Assembly (NCBI RefSeq): GCF_028622875.1
Contig: NZ_CP117709.1
Location: 6,947,001 to 7,011,000 of the forward strand
Reading direction: 5' to 3'
DNA: 64,000 nucleotides
Source of the DNA: Streptomyces sp. MMBL 11-1
GTDB taxonomy: Bacteria > Actinomycetota > Actinomycetes > Streptomycetales > Streptomycetaceae
In this document: positions 61,450-64,000 of the stretch, one piece after another
Position numbering within the stretch: the first letter of the stretch is position 1
How the letters are laid out: each line of letters opens with the position of its first letter
Translations under genes and position numbers: made by a program
Notes under the pieces: model-generated
Seen by the model: the letters and a program-made list of their open reading frames with translations, nothing else
Told to the model about the DNA's origin: nothing
Databases searched by the model: none

Positions 61450-62412
61450 TCAGCCCTTGCGGGTGTTGATCTCCTCGGTGAGCTGGGGCACGACGGCGAA
61501 GAGGTCGCCGACGACGCCGTAGTCGACGAGTTCGAAGATCGGGGCCTCGGCGTCCTTGTTGATCGCGACGATCGTCTTCGAGGTCTGCATGCCCGCCCGG
61601 TGCTGGATCGCTCCGGAGATGCCCGAGGCGATGTACAGCTGCGGGGAGACGGACTTGCCGGTCTGCCCGACCTGGGAGGTGTGCGGGTACCAGCCCGCGT
61701 CGACCGCCGCACGCGAAGCGCCCACCGCCGCCCCCAGACTGTCCGCGAGGGCTTCGATGAGCGGGAAGTTCTCCGCGCCGTTGACGCCCCGGCCGCCCGA
61801 GACGACGATCGCGGCCTCGGTCAGCTCCGGGCGCCCCGTCGACTCACGTGCCGTCCGCGAGACCACCTTCGTACCCGAGGCCGTCTCGCCGAACGACACC
61901 GTCAGCGCCTCGACCGTGCCGGCGGCGGCGGCCGGCTCGACGGGGGCGGAGTTCGGCTTGACCGTGATCACCGGAACGCCCTTGGAGACCCGGGACCTGG
62001 TGGTGTAGGAGGCGGCGAACACGGCCTGCGTCGCCACCGGGCCCTCGTCCCCGGCCTCCAGATCGGTGGCGTCGGTGATGATGCCCGACCCGATCCGCAG
62101 CGCGAGACGAGCGGCGATCTCCTTGCCCTCGGCCGAGGACACCACCAGCACCGCCGCGGGGGAGACGGCGTCGAACGCGGCCTGCAGCGCGTCGACCTTC
62201 GGCACCACCAGGTAGTCCGCGAACTCCGGGGCATCGGAGGTGAGGACCTTCACCGCACCGTGCTCACCCAGCACACCCGCAGTGTTCCCGGCACCCGCGC
62301 CCAGGGCCACCGCGACCGGGTCACCGATCCGACGCGCCAGCGTCAGCAACTCCAGCGTCGGCTTACGGACCGCACCGTCCACATGATCGACCAGAACCAG
62401 AACTTCAGCCAT
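61450..62412 (-). CDS. etfA: Electron transfer flavoprotein alpha subunit
   Basis: A 320-residue ETF alpha chain. N-terminal [22 protein letters not shown], and the C-terminal FAD domain with [46 protein letters not shown] and [22 protein letters not shown]. It accepts electrons from acyl-CoA dehydrogenases and passes them to the respiratory quinone pool. Lies 72 bp after etfB in the same unit. Confidence 0.95.
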   Translation of the reverse strand: MAEVLVLVDHVDGAVRKPTLELLTLARRIGDPVAVALGAGAGNTAGVLGEHGAVKVLTSDAPEFADYLVVPKVDALQAAFDAVSPAAVLVVSSAEGKEIAARLALRIGSGIITDATDLEAGDEGPVATQAVFAASYTTRSRVSKGVPVITVKPNSAPVEPAAAAGTVEALTVSFGETASGTKVVSRTARESTGRPELTEAAIVVSGGRGVNGAENFPLIEALADSLGAAVGASRAAVDAGWYPHTSQVGQTGKSVSPQLYIASGISGAIQHRAGMQTSKTIVAINKDAEAPIFELVDYGVVGDLFAVVPQLTEEINTRKG

Positions 62413-62484
62413 GACAACGCACTCCAGACAGACGAGAGAAGAGAAGGAGAAAAGAGAGGGAGAGGGAGGACCGGCCGTGCGGGA

Positions 62485-63270
62485 TCAGATGAACTTCTGG
62501 CCCGCGAGGAACTCGGCGAGCTGCTTACCGCCCTCACCCTCGTCCTTCACGACCGTGCCCGCCGTGCGCGCCGGACGCTCCGTCGCGGAGTCGACCGCCG
62601 TCCACGCACCCGCCAGACCGACCTCGTCCGCGTCCAGCTCCAGGTCCTCCAGATCCAAGGACTCCACCGGCTTCTTCTTCGCCGCCATGATCCCCTTGAA
62701 CGAGGGGTAACGCGCCTCACCCGACTGGTCGGTCACCGACACCACCGCCGGCAGCGACGCCTCCAACTGCTCCGAAGCGGTGTCACCGTCACGCCGCCCG
62801 GTCACCACACCCCCGGCCACCGACACCTCGGACAACAGCGTCACCTGCGGCACCCCCAGCCGCTCCGCCAGCAGCGCGGGCAGCACACCCATCACCCCGT
62901 CGGTGGAGGCCATCCCACAGATCACCAGGTCGTACCCGGTCCTCTCGACCGCCTTCGCCAGCACCAGCGACGTGCCCATCACATCACTGCCGTGCAGATC
63001 GTCGTCCTCGACGTGAACCGCCTTGTCCGCACCCATCGACAACGCCTTGCGCAACGCGTCCTTGGCATCCTCCGGACCCACCGTCACCACGGTGATCTCC
63101 GCATCGTCCGCCCCGTCCGCGATCTGCAACGCCTGCTCGACCGCGTACTCGTCCAGCTCCGACAGCAGACCGTCGACATCCTCACGGTCCAGCGTCAGGT
63201 CATCGGCGAAACGCCGGTCACCGGTCGCGTCGGGCACGTACTTCACACAGACAACGATCCTCAAACTCAC
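62485..63270 (-). CDS. etfB: Electron transfer flavoprotein beta subunit
   Basis: A 261-residue ETF beta chain. GTG 63270 behind AGGAGA gives the family start SLRIVVCVKYVPDATGDRRF. The AMP/recognition region reads VEDDDLHGSDVMGTSLVLAKAV, followed by GMASTDGVMGVLPALLAERLGVPQVT. It forms the heterodimer with EtfA and docks the dehydrogenases. A TetR-family gene is divergently transcribed from its promoter, and a palindrome lies between them. Confidence 0.95.
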   Translation of the reverse strand: MSLRIVVCVKYVPDATGDRRFADDLTLDREDVDGLLSELDEYAVEQALQIADGADDAEITVVTVGPEDAKDALRKALSMGADKAVHVEDDDLHGSDVMGTSLVLAKAVERTGYDLVICGMASTDGVMGVLPALLAERLGVPQVTLLSEVSVAGGVVTGRRDGDTASEQLEASLPAVVSVTDQSGEARYPSFKGIMAAKKKPVESLDLEDLELDADEVGLAGAWTAVDSATERPARTAGTVVKDEGEGGKQLAEFLAGQKFI

Positions 63271-63286
63271 GCCGGCTCTCCTGCCT

Positions 63287-63371
63287 ACCTGGGTGTGGTC
63301 CCACCTGGGTGTCATTCGTACTGATGGAGAGATTATGGCACTCAGTACCCTCTGTAAAGGTACGCAGTGCC
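63287..63371. promoter_or_regulatory. etfB-tetR intergenic region with palindrome and direct repeat
   Basis: An imperfect inverted repeat, GGCACTCAGTACC (63337-63349) and GGTACGCAGTGCC (63359-63371), two mismatches and a 9-base spacer, lies next to the TetR gene. ACCTGGGTGT is repeated at 63287-63296 and 63303-63312. The palindrome is the likely TetR operator. Confidence 0.65.
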
Positions 63372-63403
63372 AAAATGCTCCTTCCGGTGCTACGTTTCGC
63401 CGC

Positions 63404-64000
63404 ATGAGCGAGGCACGAGGATCCGAGAAGAAAGCGCCCATGCGGGAGGTGCTCGCCCAGGCGGCCTTCCAGCTCTTCCTGGAGCGGGGCTTCGAGCGGA
63501 CGACCGTGGACGACATCGTGGCGCGGGCCGGAGTGGGCCGCCGCTCGTTCTTCCGCTACTTCCCCTCCAAGGAGGACGCGGTCTTCCCGGACCACGAACG
63601 CTGCCTCGCCGAGACGACCGAGTTCCTGGCAGCCGTCGACGACAGCGACCCGGTCGGCGCGGTGTGCGACGCCGCGCGCATCGTGCTGCGGATGTACGCC
63701 GCCAACCCCGAGTTCTCCGTGCAGCGTTACCGCCTCACCCGGGAGGTGCCGGGGCTGAGGACGTATGAACTGTCGGTGGTGCGCCGCTACGAACAGATTC
63801 TCGCCGGGCACCTGCGGAGCAGGTTCGGCCGGGATGGCGACGGGGAGCTGCGGGCCGAGGTGATCGCCGCCTCGGTGGTCGCCGCGCACAACAACGGGCT
63901 GCGGCTGTGGCTGCGTTCGGGCGGGGTGGGCGACCCCGAGGTGGCCGTCGATCACGCGCTCGCCCTGGTGCGCGAGGTGTGGGAACGGCCCGCGGGGAAG
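63404..64000 (+). CDS. TetR-family transcriptional regulator, partial at window edge
   Basis: ATG 63404 opens a frame that is still open at the window end (199 codons seen). The N-terminal helix-turn-helix reads LAQAAFQLFLERGFERTTVDDIVARAGVGRRSFFRYFPSKEDAVF, classic TetR/AcrR. The C-terminal ligand domain shows RMYAANPEFSVQRYRLTREVPGL. It is divergent from etfBA and probably controls itself and the ETF genes, perhaps in response to an acyl-CoA or fatty acid, by analogy with other TetR regulators of beta-oxidation. Confidence 0.9.
   Translation, partial: MSEARGSEKKAPMREVLAQAAFQLFLERGFERTTVDDIVARAGVGRRSFFRYFPSKEDAVFPDHERCLAETTEFLAAVDDSDPVGAVCDAARIVLRMYAANPEFSVQRYRLTREVPGLRTYELSVVRRYEQILAGHLRSRFGRDGDGELRAEVIAASVVAAHNNGLRLWLRSGGVGDPEVAVDHALALVREVWERPAGK

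Overview
The window reads as a high-GC actinomycete chromosome, almost certainly Streptomyces. Third codon positions are nearly all G or C, GTG starts are common, genes are chained by ATGA/GTGA overlaps, and typical Streptomyces families are present (F420-linked enzymes, PQQ-propeller Ser/Thr kinases, monomeric isocitrate dehydrogenase, ECF sigma factor with DGPF partner, GH75 chitosanase). No tRNA, rRNA, CRISPR array or complete insertion sequence was seen. Both edges cut a gene: an NRPS at the left, a TetR regulator at the right.

1-10.4 kb is the edge of a nonribosomal peptide locus. A leftward NRPS starts with a condensation domain followed by a collapsed adenylation domain and a carrier domain. 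Divergent from it is an operon encoding a possible MbtH remnant, a thioesterase-like protein with a Cys nucleophile, a free-standing adenylation protein, a free-standing carrier protein and two acyl-CoA-dehydrogenase-like proteins. A second carrier protein, an MFS exporter and an SbnB/ornithine-cyclodeaminase-like enzyme follow. The inferred logic is activation and desaturation of an amino acid on a carrier, then transfer to the NRPS.

10.4-21.9 kb is mostly housekeeping: gamma-glutamyltransferase, chitosanase, a methionine aminopeptidase divergent from a small XRE regulator with a palindromic operator between them, an F420-type PPOX protein, a reductive pyrimidine catabolism set (ureidopropionase, aminotransferase, dihydropyrimidinase, luciferase-like oxidoreductase), and a DGPF protein with an ECF sigma factor.

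22.0-43.2 kb is the most interesting region, a composite phenazine plus mevalonate cluster. phzBCDEFG are followed by a Baeyer-Villiger-type monooxygenase, a small ABM protein, a PhzS-like hydroxylase and a UbiA-family prenyltransferase. Then come all six mevalonate-pathway genes (MK, MPD, PMK, type 2 IPP isomerase, HMG-CoA reductase, HMG-CoA synthase), a transposase-like protein that has lost all three catalytic acidic residues, and a divergent MMPL exporter. I infer production and export of a prenylated, hydroxylated phenazine. Unusual points are a PhzF carrying an extra N-terminal YdhR-like domain, a membrane-type rather than ABBA-type prenyltransferase, a BVMO inside the phz operon, and no conventional pathway regulator.

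43.2-64 kb returns to core or conserved genes: a LppX/LolA-like secreted protein, a small Cys-rich secreted protein, an amidase, isocitrate dehydrogenase, a membrane molybdopterin oxidoreductase, a lipoate/biotin ligase-family protein with an apparent C-terminal frameshift, two Ser/Thr kinases with beta-propellers, CobF, a cobalamin riboswitch controlling metE, and etfBA divergent from a TetR regulator. Functional statements rest on motifs and family knowledge; no database search was run.
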